From Halobacteriales archaeon (GTDB lineage: Archaea; Halobacteriota; Halobacteria; Halorutilales; JAHENH01): DNA of 11,234 nt. The notes below the pieces were generated by a model. The model was given only the letters and a program-made list of their open reading frames with translations. It was not told the DNA's origin and did no database searches. A program made the translations under genes and the position numbers. How positions within the stretch are numbered: the first letter of the stretch is position 1; every line of letters begins with the position of its first letter. This document shows, piece after piece, positions 1 to 5,629 of the stretch. Where the stretch lies: NCBI GenBank assembly GCA_018609935.1, contig JAHENH010000032.1, positions 1-11,234 of the forward strand, read 5' to 3'.

Positions 1-127
1 AGATCATATATTTGTATCTAATCATTTCAACGTCAAGACGTGTAGAATATTAAATGGAATTCAAAATAAACCAAATGGACTAAAAACAAGCGACCATGCC
101 CCCGTAACCTCAAAAATACAAATCTAA
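1..127 (+). CDS. Endonuclease/exonuclease/phosphatase family protein, C-terminal end only
   Basis: The frame beginning with the codon at 2-4 is open from the left edge and ends with TAA at 125-127, giving 41 residues of a protein whose start lies outside the window. It begins DHIFVS and ends with SDHAPV followed by a short beta-like tail. This pair is the C-terminal signature of the DNase I-like endonuclease/exonuclease/phosphatase fold: an (I)D-Y/H-I-F-V-S strand, then the SDHxPV motif whose Asp-His pair is catalytic in exonuclease III/APE1-type enzymes. Asp31 and His32 of the fragment are those residues. Codons are A+C-rich (AAC, GTC, AAG, ACC), unlike most genes to the right. The substrate (DNA, phospholipid or other phosphoester) cannot be told from the tail. 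The family call is fairly secure; the specific function is unknown. Confidence 0.72.
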   Translation, partial: DHIFVSNHFNVKTCRILNGIQNKPNGLKTSDHAPVTSKIQI

Positions 128-950
128 CAAACAGACCATTTTATTTTTAGGTGTACTCAAATATGTCTATCTTTTTTCTTTTTTTGGATATAATAATTGT
201 CTATTTATAGTTTTATAGTATTATTTAGTTGTTAGGTCACGGTTGGTTTAGGGTTTCTAGATTTTGAATGGGGAAAGTTTTGGTGTATAGCTAAATGGTT
301 TTGGGTAGTTTTTTTGGGTGTAGGGTTGGGTTTGTTTTGGACTATATGTTTGTGTTAGAGTGTTTTTTGTGTGGTTTTGAAACTTGATTTTATATGTCTA
401 TATATAGGTATAATTTTGTATTTATTTTTGTTTATTTTTTTATGGAGATTTTTAGTTGTTGGTTTGGATGGTGTTGTCAACTTAGTATTAGTTTTGGTGT
501 ATGCGTGATTAACTAACTAGTAATAGGGGTATATGTGGGTTGATGATGGATATTTAGTTGTTTTTGTGTTGTTTGTGTCTATGGGTTTTGTCTATAGCTT
601 CGTCAGATAAAAGAGTTTTTTATAAGGATGTTTTTCTTTGGTTTTAATGTTTTAATTTATAGGTTTATATATGTGTTATTTCTATGGTTTCTTACGCGTG
701 CGCGCGTATTTGAATTGAATTGAGGCCCCCGGGGGTGATGTGTTTTTGGACAAATATATGGTATAGATAAACAAATGTAGAAATTCAATATTTCTAAACA
801 ATACATTTTCTTGGATTATTTTTGTGGGTGTCTAGCGCGCGTCTGTACTAGTAAATACAAATATCCCTTGGTAATAATAATAAAGATATATATTGGAGCC
901 TTATAGTGATTTTAGAAAACAAATTATTACGGATTTTTTGTGGGGTGTTT
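128..950. other. Gene-poor, G+T-rich stretch with isolated GC-rich patches
   Basis: About 820 bases with no convincing gene. From roughly 200 to 650 the plus strand is dominated by G and T, so the minus strand is A+C-rich like the coding strand of the genes at 9037 and 951. Minus-strand frames are open for 40-53 codons in places (for example 358-516), but they lack good starts and read as low-complexity Lys/Thr/Asn/Pro. It may be a decayed A+C-rich minus-strand gene. Three CpG-rich patches stand out: 693-709, the palindrome CCCCCGGGGG at 726-735, and GCGCGCGT at 835-842. Confidence 0.5.
693..709. other. 17-nt alternating purine-pyrimidine run, possible Z-DNA
   Basis: Purines and pyrimidines alternate without a break from 693 to 709, mostly as CG/GC steps and including ACGCGT and GCGCGC. 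Such runs can adopt left-handed DNA under supercoiling. The 8-mer GCGCGCGT recurs at 835-842. In DNA this AT-rich these patches are conspicuous, but no function can be assigned. Confidence 0.4.
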
Positions 951-1082
951 TTATTTTATATGGGTTTTCATTTTGTTGCAGTTGTTGCAGTATTTGGTTA
1001 TTTTTCGTCTTGAGTCTATTATTTTTTGTTTGGTTCCACAGCTCTTACATCTATAGGTTTCTTCTAGTGATTTAATACTCAT
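951..1082 (-). CDS. Small zinc-ribbon protein, 43 residues
   Basis: A short minus-strand frame starts at ATG 1082-1080 and stops at TAA 953-951. It encodes 43 residues with two CxxC knuckles, Cys12-Cys15 (CKSC) and Cys32-Cys35 (CNNC), 16 residues apart. This is a classic single zinc ribbon with basic residues between the knuckles, and very small proteins of this kind are common in archaea. Codons are A+C-rich and coherent (ACC, AAC, TAC, TGC), which supports real coding and explains the hydrophobic plus-strand open frame at 893-1075 as its antisense shadow. It lies 77 nt downstream of the DUF4145 gene on the same strand. A palindromic TATA-like element (1101-1116) about 20-34 nt upstream suggests its own promoter. 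The partner and role (nucleic-acid or protein binding) are unknown. Confidence 0.68.
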   Translation of the reverse strand: MSIKSLEETYRCKSCGTKQKIIDSRRKITKYCNNCNKMKTHIK

Positions 1083-1100
1083 TCCAGTTTTAGATCATAT

Positions 1101-1116
1101 CTTTATATGTATAAAG
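1101..1116 (-). promoter_or_regulatory. Palindromic TATA-like element upstream of the small zinc-ribbon gene
   Basis: CTTTATA and TATAAAG form a perfect 7-bp inverted repeat around TG. On the minus strand the two TATA-like halves are centred about 22 and 31 nt upstream of ATG 1082, bracketing the distance expected for a leaderless archaeal transcript. Its symmetry means it could fire in either direction. Confidence 0.4.
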
Positions 1117-1159
1117 CTTTGTGTCAATCTAAAAATGAGAGAGATGTATAATTTGGTAT

Positions 1160-1855
1160 TCAACTTTCTGTATTGTGTTGTTCTTTAGCGTATTTTATTC
1201 TCCTATCTGCTAATATAGTAGATTCTAGAACTGCATCAATTAATTGTTTTAGTGATTTTGCTTGTTCGATATCCGGTTCATTTTTATTTATGTGTGCTCC
1301 ATCATTTCCAATATTTTGTACAGCATTTAATCCAGTATTTAGTTTAGGATTAATATGTCCTTTTTCTTCAAGTTCATCTATCATGTCTCTAATACCTTTA
1401 TGTTCGTCTCTTTTTACTATATCATAATGAACTGCAATTGCGTGGATTGTTTTTCTGAAAAGAGTTGCTGCTCCATTGGGAGCATTGGCTCCAATACATC
1501 TTATTCCTTCTTCGTAGTATTTTTTAATATCTTGGATGGTATCGGGTAGATCTTCTTCTTCAGATAACTTTTCTAGGGTATTTTTCAGTTTAGGTGCTGG
1601 ATAAATTTTTTGATCATTTACTGATATTGACATTATTGAGTGACATCCATCACATCTTACTGCTACCATAGGTCCATTTTTTTCGCTATTTTTTCCTTTA
1701 CCTATTTGTCTAAAAGCAGCTTTACTATTACAATATGGACAAGTTCCCCTTGCTATTATTTTTTCTTCATTTCCATTACCTCCTACATGATTATGTCTCC
1801 AACCACTTTTTTTAAATGTTTTTTTTGTTTTTTTAGTAAATTGGATTTCTGACAT
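1160..1855 (-). CDS. Zinc-ribbon plus DUF4145 domain protein
   Basis: 231 residues in two parts. Residues 39-71 carry a zinc ribbon (Cys39-Cys42, CPYC, and Cys68-Cys71, CDGC). Residues about 105-225 match the DUF4145 pattern: a helix around EEGIRCIGANAPNGAA, the RKTIHAIA helix, and the conserved NIGNDGAH at 181-188 followed by a long C-terminal helix. DUF4145 proteins are often found in or near restriction and defence genes, and the domain has been linked to the HEPN superfamily (from memory, not checked). The order zinc ribbon then DUF4145 is common for free-standing members. Biochemical activity is not established. The ATG at 1855 is supported by a TATA box about 25 nt upstream. It is divergent from the recombinase gene, with a 152-nt shared upstream region, and followed by the zinc-ribbon microgene. 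Confidence 0.85.
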   Translation of the reverse strand: MSEIQFTKKTKKTFKKSGWRHNHVGGNGNEEKIIARGTCPYCNSKAAFRQIGKGKNSEKNGPMVAVRCDGCHSIMSISVNDQKIYPAPKLKNTLEKLSEEEDLPDTIQDIKKYYEEGIRCIGANAPNGAATLFRKTIHAIAVHYDIVKRDEHKGIRDMIDELEEKGHINPKLNTGLNAVQNIGNDGAHINKNEPDIEQAKSLKQLIDAVLESTILADRRIKYAKEQHNTES

Positions 1856-1875
1856 ATTTTATTTTGTATCCACTC

Positions 1876-1883
1876 ATAATAAA
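1876..1883 (-). promoter_or_regulatory. TATA box of the DUF4145 gene
   Basis: On the minus strand the sequence reads TTTATTAT, centred about 25 nt upstream of the A of ATG 1855. That is the spacing at which archaeal TBP/TFB would start transcription at or beside the start codon, giving a leaderless mRNA. No Shine-Dalgarno site is seen. Confidence 0.5.
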
Positions 1884-1929
1884 TTCTGATTGGGAGAAGC
1901 TCGTTTGTATTTTGTTGGTTATTTATGAC

Positions 1930-1956
1930 TTTCCGTGGTTATACTAAAACCGGAAA
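1930..1956. repeat. Inverted repeat TTTCCG...CGGAAA between divergent genes
   Basis: TTTCCG at 1930-1935 and CGGAAA at 1951-1956 pair across 15 nt, and flanking GGTT/AACC extend the symmetry with one bulge. It lies in the shared upstream region of the DUF4145 and recombinase genes, a natural place for an operator or a recombinase arm site. Which of these it is cannot be told. Confidence 0.35.
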
Positions 1957-2007
1957 CTCAAAAGATATTTAGGGCTAAAAACACATTTTCTTTTATAAAG
2001 ACTTGGT

Positions 2008-2613
2008 ATGTCTAAGACAGGTAATAGAAATTCGGAAACTCAAGCACAGACTTGGCTAAAACCAGAACAGATACAAAAAATGAGGAATGCATGTCTAGAA
2101 GACTTCCAGAGATACCTGCAGAATAGAAACGAATCACTCATAACACTAATGTATGATACAGGGTTACGGGCTTCTGAAGTCTGTAGTCTAAACAAACAAC
2201 ACTTAGACCTAAATGAAGAGAATATTTATCTCCCTGGAGATATACAGAAAGGAAATCCACCACCAGCTACACTATCTATAGATGATGATACCGTTCGTAT
2301 ACTAAAGAGATACCTACGTGATCGTTGGAAGGATCCAGAGGCACTATTCCCAACACGTCAATCAGATAGGATGAGTACTAGGCAGCTACGTAATACTGTA
2401 AAGACGGTTGCAGAGAAAGCAGATGTAGAGCCATTTCTTGCAAGTGGTGGTCGTGGAGATCCAAGCGATGTAACACCTCATACTCTTAGGCATAGTGTGG
2501 CTTATAGGATCATCCAGGTTGAAGAAGGTAGGTTGGAGGATGTGCAGCTACGGTTGAGGCATGCTAATCGTCAGACTACTGACCAGATCTATAGTCACTT
2601 AATACCAAGATGA
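2008..2613 (+). CDS. Short tyrosine recombinase/integrase, haloarchaeal type
   Basis: A 201-residue tyrosine recombinase that is almost all catalytic domain. The active-site set is visible: Arg54 (TGLRASEV), Lys81 (DIQKGNPP, the beta-hairpin lysine), His158 and Arg161 (TPHTLRH), His185 (RLRHANRQTT) and the nucleophile Tyr195 (QIYSHL), six residues before the C-terminus. It breaks and rejoins DNA through a covalent 3'-phosphotyrosine. The usual N-terminal core-binding domain is essentially absent, with only about 40 residues before the catalytic domain, as in compact haloarchaeal Xer-like integrases. Its codon use (CGT, AGG, CTA) is more GC-rich than its neighbours. A TTTATAAA sits only 8 nt before the ATG, too close for a standard TATA box for this start. 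The stop overlaps the next gene as ATGA, and its 3' end is duplicated at 3938-3970. Confidence 0.93.
   Translation: MSKTGNRNSETQAQTWLKPEQIQKMRNACLEDFQRYLQNRNESLITLMYDTGLRASEVCSLNKQHLDLNEENIYLPGDIQKGNPPPATLSIDDDTVRILKRYLRDRWKDPEALFPTRQSDRMSTRQLRNTVKTVAEKADVEPFLASGGRGDPSDVTPHTLRHSVAYRIIQVEEGRLEDVQLRLRHANRQTTDQIYSHLIPR
2591..2613 (+). repeat. Copy A of a 23-bp direct repeat at the recombinase 3' end
   Basis: These 23 bp, from the second base of the catalytic Tyr codon through the recombinase stop codon, match 3948-3970 at 21 of 23 positions. The two mismatches are silent (CAC/CAT and ATA/ATT). The two copies bracket the nuclease gene in the same orientation. This is a candidate attachment or recombination site embedded in the gene end. 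Confidence 0.75.
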
Positions 2614-3854
2614 TAGATCCTGTTGATGTACCCATAGAATGGTCTGAAATTTGTGATACTTTACATTATTTTTCAGATTACGAAAATAAAGTTCTTAATG
2701 AGAAAGTTGAGGAAGTGAAAGACAAAGTCTCTAATGATAATACTGATTATTTATTGTGGGATTTAGTTTGGAAAAAAAGAATACTAAGAACCTTAGAAAG
2801 AAATGGTCTTGAAATAATAAATGAGCAAAAAGAAAAGGTAGATCGTTATTGGAAAGATATACTAAATAAGACTAGAAAGGAAGAATTTCATAGTTTATTT
2901 TTTGAACTAGAGATTGCTGCACTTCTATCTTCATTTGGTGTAGATGTATCATTTGTTTATGGGAGTGGTGAAAGAAATGCTCCTGATTTACTTGTAAATG
3001 ATGATTTATGGATTGAATGTAAGAAAAGGAAAAGGGAAAAACAAACGGAAAAGTGGATAAAATATAGAAAGTCTATTTTAGATAACGTTGTAAATAAAGA
3101 GGTTGTTCAGGATCTAGGACTAGATAATAAAGTTCATTCATTTACTTTGAAGTTTAGTAGGAAAATAGGACCTCAAGACATCGATGAGATATCTATTAAA
3201 ATTATTGATATGATAAAAAATAATAAATCTATTTTTAGAGGTTCAGATTTTTTATTGAAGAGAACAAAGAAGTCAGTAGATCTAAATAGGGAGCGTGGAG
3301 AAATTGAATTGGATTCTGAGTTTTCAACTAGAACTCATGGTAGTTATTTTAGTGCACAGATAAAAGCAGATGAAAACAGAAATCCTGTAGGATATTTAGG
3401 TGTAGAACTTAGATATGATTTTCCTGATGAACATGATATGTTTGATAAGTGGTTTTATCCTGATAAATTGGAAAATAGAATAAAGAAAGGAGCTAAAAAG
3501 AATCTTTCTAATAAAGAAAAGTCGGCTATATTTATTGGTATTCCGTCAATGTATATCCAAGAGATGGTTGAGAGACAGACACCTGAAGAGAAATTAGCTC
3601 CAGGATCCAGTAATATAAATCAACTTGAGAGATTTGGAGAAAGAGTAAAAGTTTCTATTTTAGATCCTTCTGAGACAATAAATTTTGTCAACTTATATAG
3701 TACTGGAATAATTAATAGAAAAGTACATTTACCTATAATTTCTAGCTGGGGAAATAATTCTTGTAAATATCCTGATCCACAATTTTCGAATAAACTTGAA
3801 GAAATAGGAAAAATGTATCACGGATACTTAAGATCTAAAAATGAATATTATTAG
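2610..3854 (+). CDS. PD-(D/E)XK nuclease-like protein coupled to the recombinase
   Basis: 414 residues. After an N-terminal helical, charged region (1-90) comes a restriction-endonuclease fold core: an acidic helix with Glu99/Glu101 (LFFELEIAALL), a strand, Asp126 in APDLLV, and Glu136-x-Lys138 in LWIECKKR. The spacing Asp-9-Glu-x-Lys fits the PD-(D/E)XK superfamily, so it should cleave or bind nucleic acid with Mg2+. The remaining 270 residues contain charged helices, a hydrophobic FIGIPSMYI strand and no motif I recognise. The ATG overlaps the recombinase TGA (ATGA) with no Shine-Dalgarno site, so translation is probably coupled. Codon use is T/A-rich (GAT, TTA, AAT), unlike the recombinase, suggesting the two genes were joined relatively recently. 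It could be a restriction-like defence enzyme, a cargo nuclease, or an accessory factor in integration. Confidence 0.75.
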   Translation: MIDPVDVPIEWSEICDTLHYFSDYENKVLNEKVEEVKDKVSNDNTDYLLWDLVWKKRILRTLERNGLEIINEQKEKVDRYWKDILNKTRKEEFHSLFFELEIAALLSSFGVDVSFVYGSGERNAPDLLVNDDLWIECKKRKREKQTEKWIKYRKSILDNVVNKEVVQDLGLDNKVHSFTLKFSRKIGPQDIDEISIKIIDMIKNNKSIFRGSDFLLKRTKKSVDLNRERGEIELDSEFSTRTHGSYFSAQIKADENRNPVGYLGVELRYDFPDEHDMFDKWFYPDKLENRIKKGAKKNLSNKEKSAIFIGIPSMYIQEMVERQTPEEKLAPGSSNINQLERFGERVKVSILDPSETINFVNLYSTGIINRKVHLPIISSWGNNSCKYPDPQFSNKLEEIGKMYHGYLRSKNEYY

Positions 3855-3937
3855 TTTTATTAATAGTTTTTAATCTAATTTGGCCTATTAATACATTAAA
3901 ATATTAATAATAGATAATAATAATTTTAATTGGAATA

Positions 3938-3970
3938 CAGATTAGATATAGTCATTTAATTCCAAGATGA
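3938..3970 (+). pseudogene. Relic of a second recombinase 3' end
   Basis: Read in frame this gives Q-I-R-Y-S-H-L-I-P-R and a TGA stop. The intact recombinase ends Q-I-Y-S-H-L-I-P-R and TGA; the relic differs by one inserted Arg codon and silent changes in the His and Ile codons. Upstream of 3938 the similarity fades into AT-rich sequence. Purely silent divergence argues for a former coding sequence rather than chance or a fresh duplication. It may be the tail of a paralogous recombinase that once preceded the toxin-antitoxin genes, or the far attachment site of the nuclease cassette. Confidence 0.7.
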
Positions 3971-4054
3971 AAAAGCAAAAAATCTGTAGACAATAGCTGT
4001 TATGAAATATAAAGATCTCAAATTAATTTTCTGTTTATTTACACCAATAAACTT

Positions 4055-4081
4055 ATTTATGTGTATATTATACACATAAAT
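4055..4081. promoter_or_regulatory. Perfect 13-bp inverted repeat, likely operator of the RHH/PIN operon
   Basis: TTTATGTGTATA (4056-4067) and TATACACATAAA (4069-4080) are exact reverse complements around a single T at 4068, and one further A-T pair at 4055/4081 extends each arm to 13 bp. The repeat ends just before the TATA box at 4083-4091, covering the TFB recognition area. Binding here by the downstream ribbon-helix-helix protein would block TFB/TBP, the expected autorepression of an antitoxin. Binding by that protein is inferred. Confidence 0.7.
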
Positions 4082-4082
4082 G

Positions 4083-4091
4083 TATATAAAA
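4083..4091 (+). promoter_or_regulatory. TATA box of the RHH/PIN operon
   Basis: TATATAAAA is centred about 27 nt upstream of ATG 4114, the position for a leaderless archaeal transcript. No Shine-Dalgarno site precedes the ATG, in keeping with leaderless initiation. Confidence 0.6.
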
Positions 4092-4113
4092 TAATTAAAT
4101 ATTCTATAAAATT

Positions 4114-4518
4114 ATGAAAAATGAAAAAACACGGGTTGACTTTAATGCACCTAGTTCTTTAGTGGAAAGAGCTGATATTATAGCCGACTTACTCGATACA
4201 TCTCGGACTCAACTACTTATTGAAGGATTAAGAAAGGAAATAAGTAATCGTATTTCTGATAGCTCACTCCAACATAAAGTCAGGGAAAAATTCTATAATG
4301 ATGAGATAGATTTTGATGTTGTACAGTCAATTTTTGGTACAGATGAAGCAATTCGTATGAATCTTTTAAGAGATTCTCTAGATAGAGATCCACCTATACC
4401 TAAACGGGAGATTGAACATCCAACACAAGAAGAATTTTATGAAGGAAAAATACCTAGATGGACATCTGAACAAAACAGAACAGATAAGGAAGAAAAAATA
4501 GATAGTGAAAACCTTTAG
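4114..4518 (+). CDS. Ribbon-helix-helix protein, probable antitoxin
   Basis: 134 residues. The N-terminus (about 6-45) has the ribbon-helix-helix pattern: a short polar strand (TRVDFNAP), helix 1 (SSLVERADIIADLL), the turn DTSRTQ and helix 2 (LLIEGLRKEISN). The strand would dimerise and enter the DNA major groove. The acidic C-terminal half (FYNDEIDFDVVQSIFGTDEA and the tail EEFYEGKIPRW) is the likely region that wraps and inhibits the PIN partner. Both halves resemble proteins I associate with haloarchaeal RHH-PIN pairs. It is followed after 7 nt by the PIN gene, so they form an operon. A leaderless promoter and a palindromic operator immediately upstream fit autoregulation. The start is set by the TATA spacing. 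Confidence 0.82.
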   Translation: MKNEKTRVDFNAPSSLVERADIIADLLDTSRTQLLIEGLRKEISNRISDSSLQHKVREKFYNDEIDFDVVQSIFGTDEAIRMNLLRDSLDRDPPIPKREIEHPTQEEFYEGKIPRWTSEQNRTDKEEKIDSENL

Positions 4519-4525
4519 ATAATGA

Positions 4526-5080
4526 ATGAGTGGGAGCCCTTCTATAGTTGTTGATACTAATGTTCTTTTGAATCTTGCTACACCAGTTGTTGATAGTAGA
4601 CAGAAAGCTCCTAGTGGTGAGGATCCACTAAAGGTTTTACTTACAGTTTATGATGTTCATATACCGGATGTTATATTTAGTGAATTATCCCAGATAAAAG
4701 GTGGAAATGATCTTCTTTCAAAAGCTGCTGATCTAGTTTTAAAAGCATCAAGTCATGTTACAACACATAGTGTCGATGTCGATACTCATAACTCTTTTTT
4801 CTCCGGACTTGATGAGGGAGAGATATGTTGTATATTGTTAGCTAACGATTTAGAAGTTGATATGTTTGTTACTGATGAATTTAATTCTACTAATTACGTA
4901 TTAATTGGTGATGCTCTTTTTGATAGAAATATTTTATTTACGACTCCTCATGTATTGTGTGTATTAGCTAATAATGGATTTATAGATAGAAAATATGTTG
5001 ATATGGCATTAACATATTATGTTAACATAAAGGATTGGGACCATGAATTAGTTGAGTTTTATAGACAGAAATACTTGTAG
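4526..5080 (+). CDS. PIN-domain ribonuclease, probable toxin
   Basis: 184 residues with a full PIN (VapC-like) acidic set: Asp10 in VVDTNVLL, Glu53 in FSELSQIKG, Asp96/Glu99 in LDEGEICCILLA and Asp117 in FVTDEFNS. PIN domains are Mg2+-dependent single-strand RNases; VapC toxins cut tRNA or rRNA. The C-terminal 50 residues (ALFDRNILFTTPHVLCVLANNGFIDRKYV) resemble the tail of archaeal PIN proteins paired with RHH partners. It is longer than minimal VapC (about 130 residues), with an insert at 22-35. The gene lies 7 nt after the antitoxin gene with no Shine-Dalgarno site, so it probably depends on translation of that gene. An overlapping ATG at 4522 is in another frame and leads nowhere. Confidence 0.87.
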   Translation: MSGSPSIVVDTNVLLNLATPVVDSRQKAPSGEDPLKVLLTVYDVHIPDVIFSELSQIKGGNDLLSKAADLVLKASSHVTTHSVDVDTHNSFFSGLDEGEICCILLANDLEVDMFVTDEFNSTNYVLIGDALFDRNILFTTPHVLCVLANNGFIDRKYVDMALTYYVNIKDWDHELVEFYRQKYL

Positions 5081-5100
5081 ATGGATTTAACCTATAAATA

Positions 5101-5106
5101 TTTTTT
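5101..5106 (+). terminator. T-tract, possible archaeal terminator after the PIN gene
   Basis: A run of six T lies 21 nt after the PIN stop codon. Archaeal RNA polymerase ends transcription at oligo-T without needing a hairpin. In DNA this AT-rich the signal is weak. Confidence 0.35.
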
Positions 5107-5187
5107 GCTTATAAATTAAATTTTAGTAATAATATGTATTTTTTGATGTTTGTCTCTTCTAAAATAGCTTCTAGCATAGAAATACCT

Positions 5188-5213
5188 TAACACCCGTTGA
5201 GAAACAAGTGTTA
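5188..5213. repeat. Inverted repeat TAACAC...GTGTTA
   Basis: Six-base arms at 5188-5193 and 5208-5213 around 14 nt could form a hairpin in RNA or bind a dimeric protein. It is followed by a smaller repeat, TAGAC-CT-GTCTA, at 5253-5264. Confidence 0.3.
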
Positions 5214-5290
5214 GTAGGCTATCCCTATCTTTCTATATGGGTTTTAGGCTGATAGACCTGTCTAATAGCTCCGAGATTTGATTTTTCCAT

Positions 5291-5306
5291 ATATCTATAT
5301 AGATAT
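5291..5306. repeat. Perfect 16-bp palindrome ATATCTATATAGATAT
   Basis: An exact self-complementary 16-mer in the gap between the PIN gene and the HEPN-repeat gene. It could be a protein-binding site, but its low complexity in AT-rich DNA makes chance plausible. Confidence 0.35.
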
Positions 5307-5629
5307 CTTTTATGTATTTTTTATATTTCAATTAATCTATATCAATAATATTTCTCGAAAAATCATCAAAATAATTATAAAATTTATTTACTGGAGATGA
5401 AATGTTCTATCTAGACAATTAAAACCTCTCTCAACCCTTTTCACTATATCACTATTAATATCTTTAGACCGAAGATTTGGCCTGTAATATAAGGACTATT
5501 ACTCTATTATCTATAACTTAACTACATTCTACATACCAATTTTTTAGGTAAAAATACAAATATTTCGATAATTTTTGCTAAAAACTTTTATTAAAATTGG
5601 TTATCTATTCTTAAGCCAATATAATTAAA

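Larger units (their letters stand above)
5116..5498 (-). pseudogene. Probable remnant of a minus-strand gene of unknown type
   Basis: One minus-strand frame stays open for 94 codons (5119-5406) except for TAG at 5235-5233 and TAA at 5334-5332, and ends at TAA 5118-5116. Its last part contains DSLLTLVSQRVLRYFYARS, a protein-like amphipathic stretch; the middle reads IYIDIWKNQISELLDRSIS. Further upstream, a different frame (5391-5495) reads RPNLRSKDINSDIVKRVERG. A frameshift plus two stops would join these into one decayed gene of about 125 residues. No start codon or family is recognised. Chance open frames in AT-rich DNA remain possible. Confidence 0.3.
5081..5629. other. 549-nt gap with decayed-gene traces and several palindromes
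   Basis: No intact gene. It holds a T-tract, three short inverted repeats within 120 bp, minus-strand frames that look like a broken gene (5116-5498), and near the right end a possible TATA element (TTTTATTAAAA, 5586-5596), 39 nt before the next ATG. The segment 5180-5280 is visibly less AT-rich than its surroundings. Confidence 0.5.

Noticed and set aside
358..516. Minus-strand open stretch of 53 codons in the G+T-rich region
   Set aside because: No ATG, low-complexity Thr/Lys/Asn/Pro reading; stops are rare simply because the strand is A+C-rich.
657..806. Minus-strand 49-residue ATG frame across the GC-rich patches
   Set aside because: No domain pattern, unlikely composition, no promoter or ribosome-binding site; probably chance.
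893..1075. Plus-strand hydrophobic 60-residue open frame with TTG start
   Set aside because: It lies antisense to the zinc-ribbon microgene, whose paired CxxC motifs and codons are far more convincing; its Cys/Phe-rich content is what the reverse of A+C-rich coding DNA produces.
1173..1852. Plus-strand open frames across the DUF4145 gene
   Set aside because: Antisense shadows of a gene with clear zinc-ribbon and DUF4145 motifs.
1992..1999. TTTATAAA as the TATA box for the recombinase ATG at 2008
   Set aside because: Centred only about 12 nt before the ATG; transcription would start inside the gene, after this start codon. The true promoter is not clear.
3858..3908. Three TATTAAT copies as a repeat array or CRISPR-like element
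   Set aside because: Too short, irregularly spaced and low-complexity in AT-rich DNA; no CRISPR-type repeats exist anywhere in the window.
5155..5285. Possible tRNA or C/D-box RNA in the structured patch
   Set aside because: No T-loop GTTCGA-type sequence, no cloverleaf pairing and no convincing C and D box pair.
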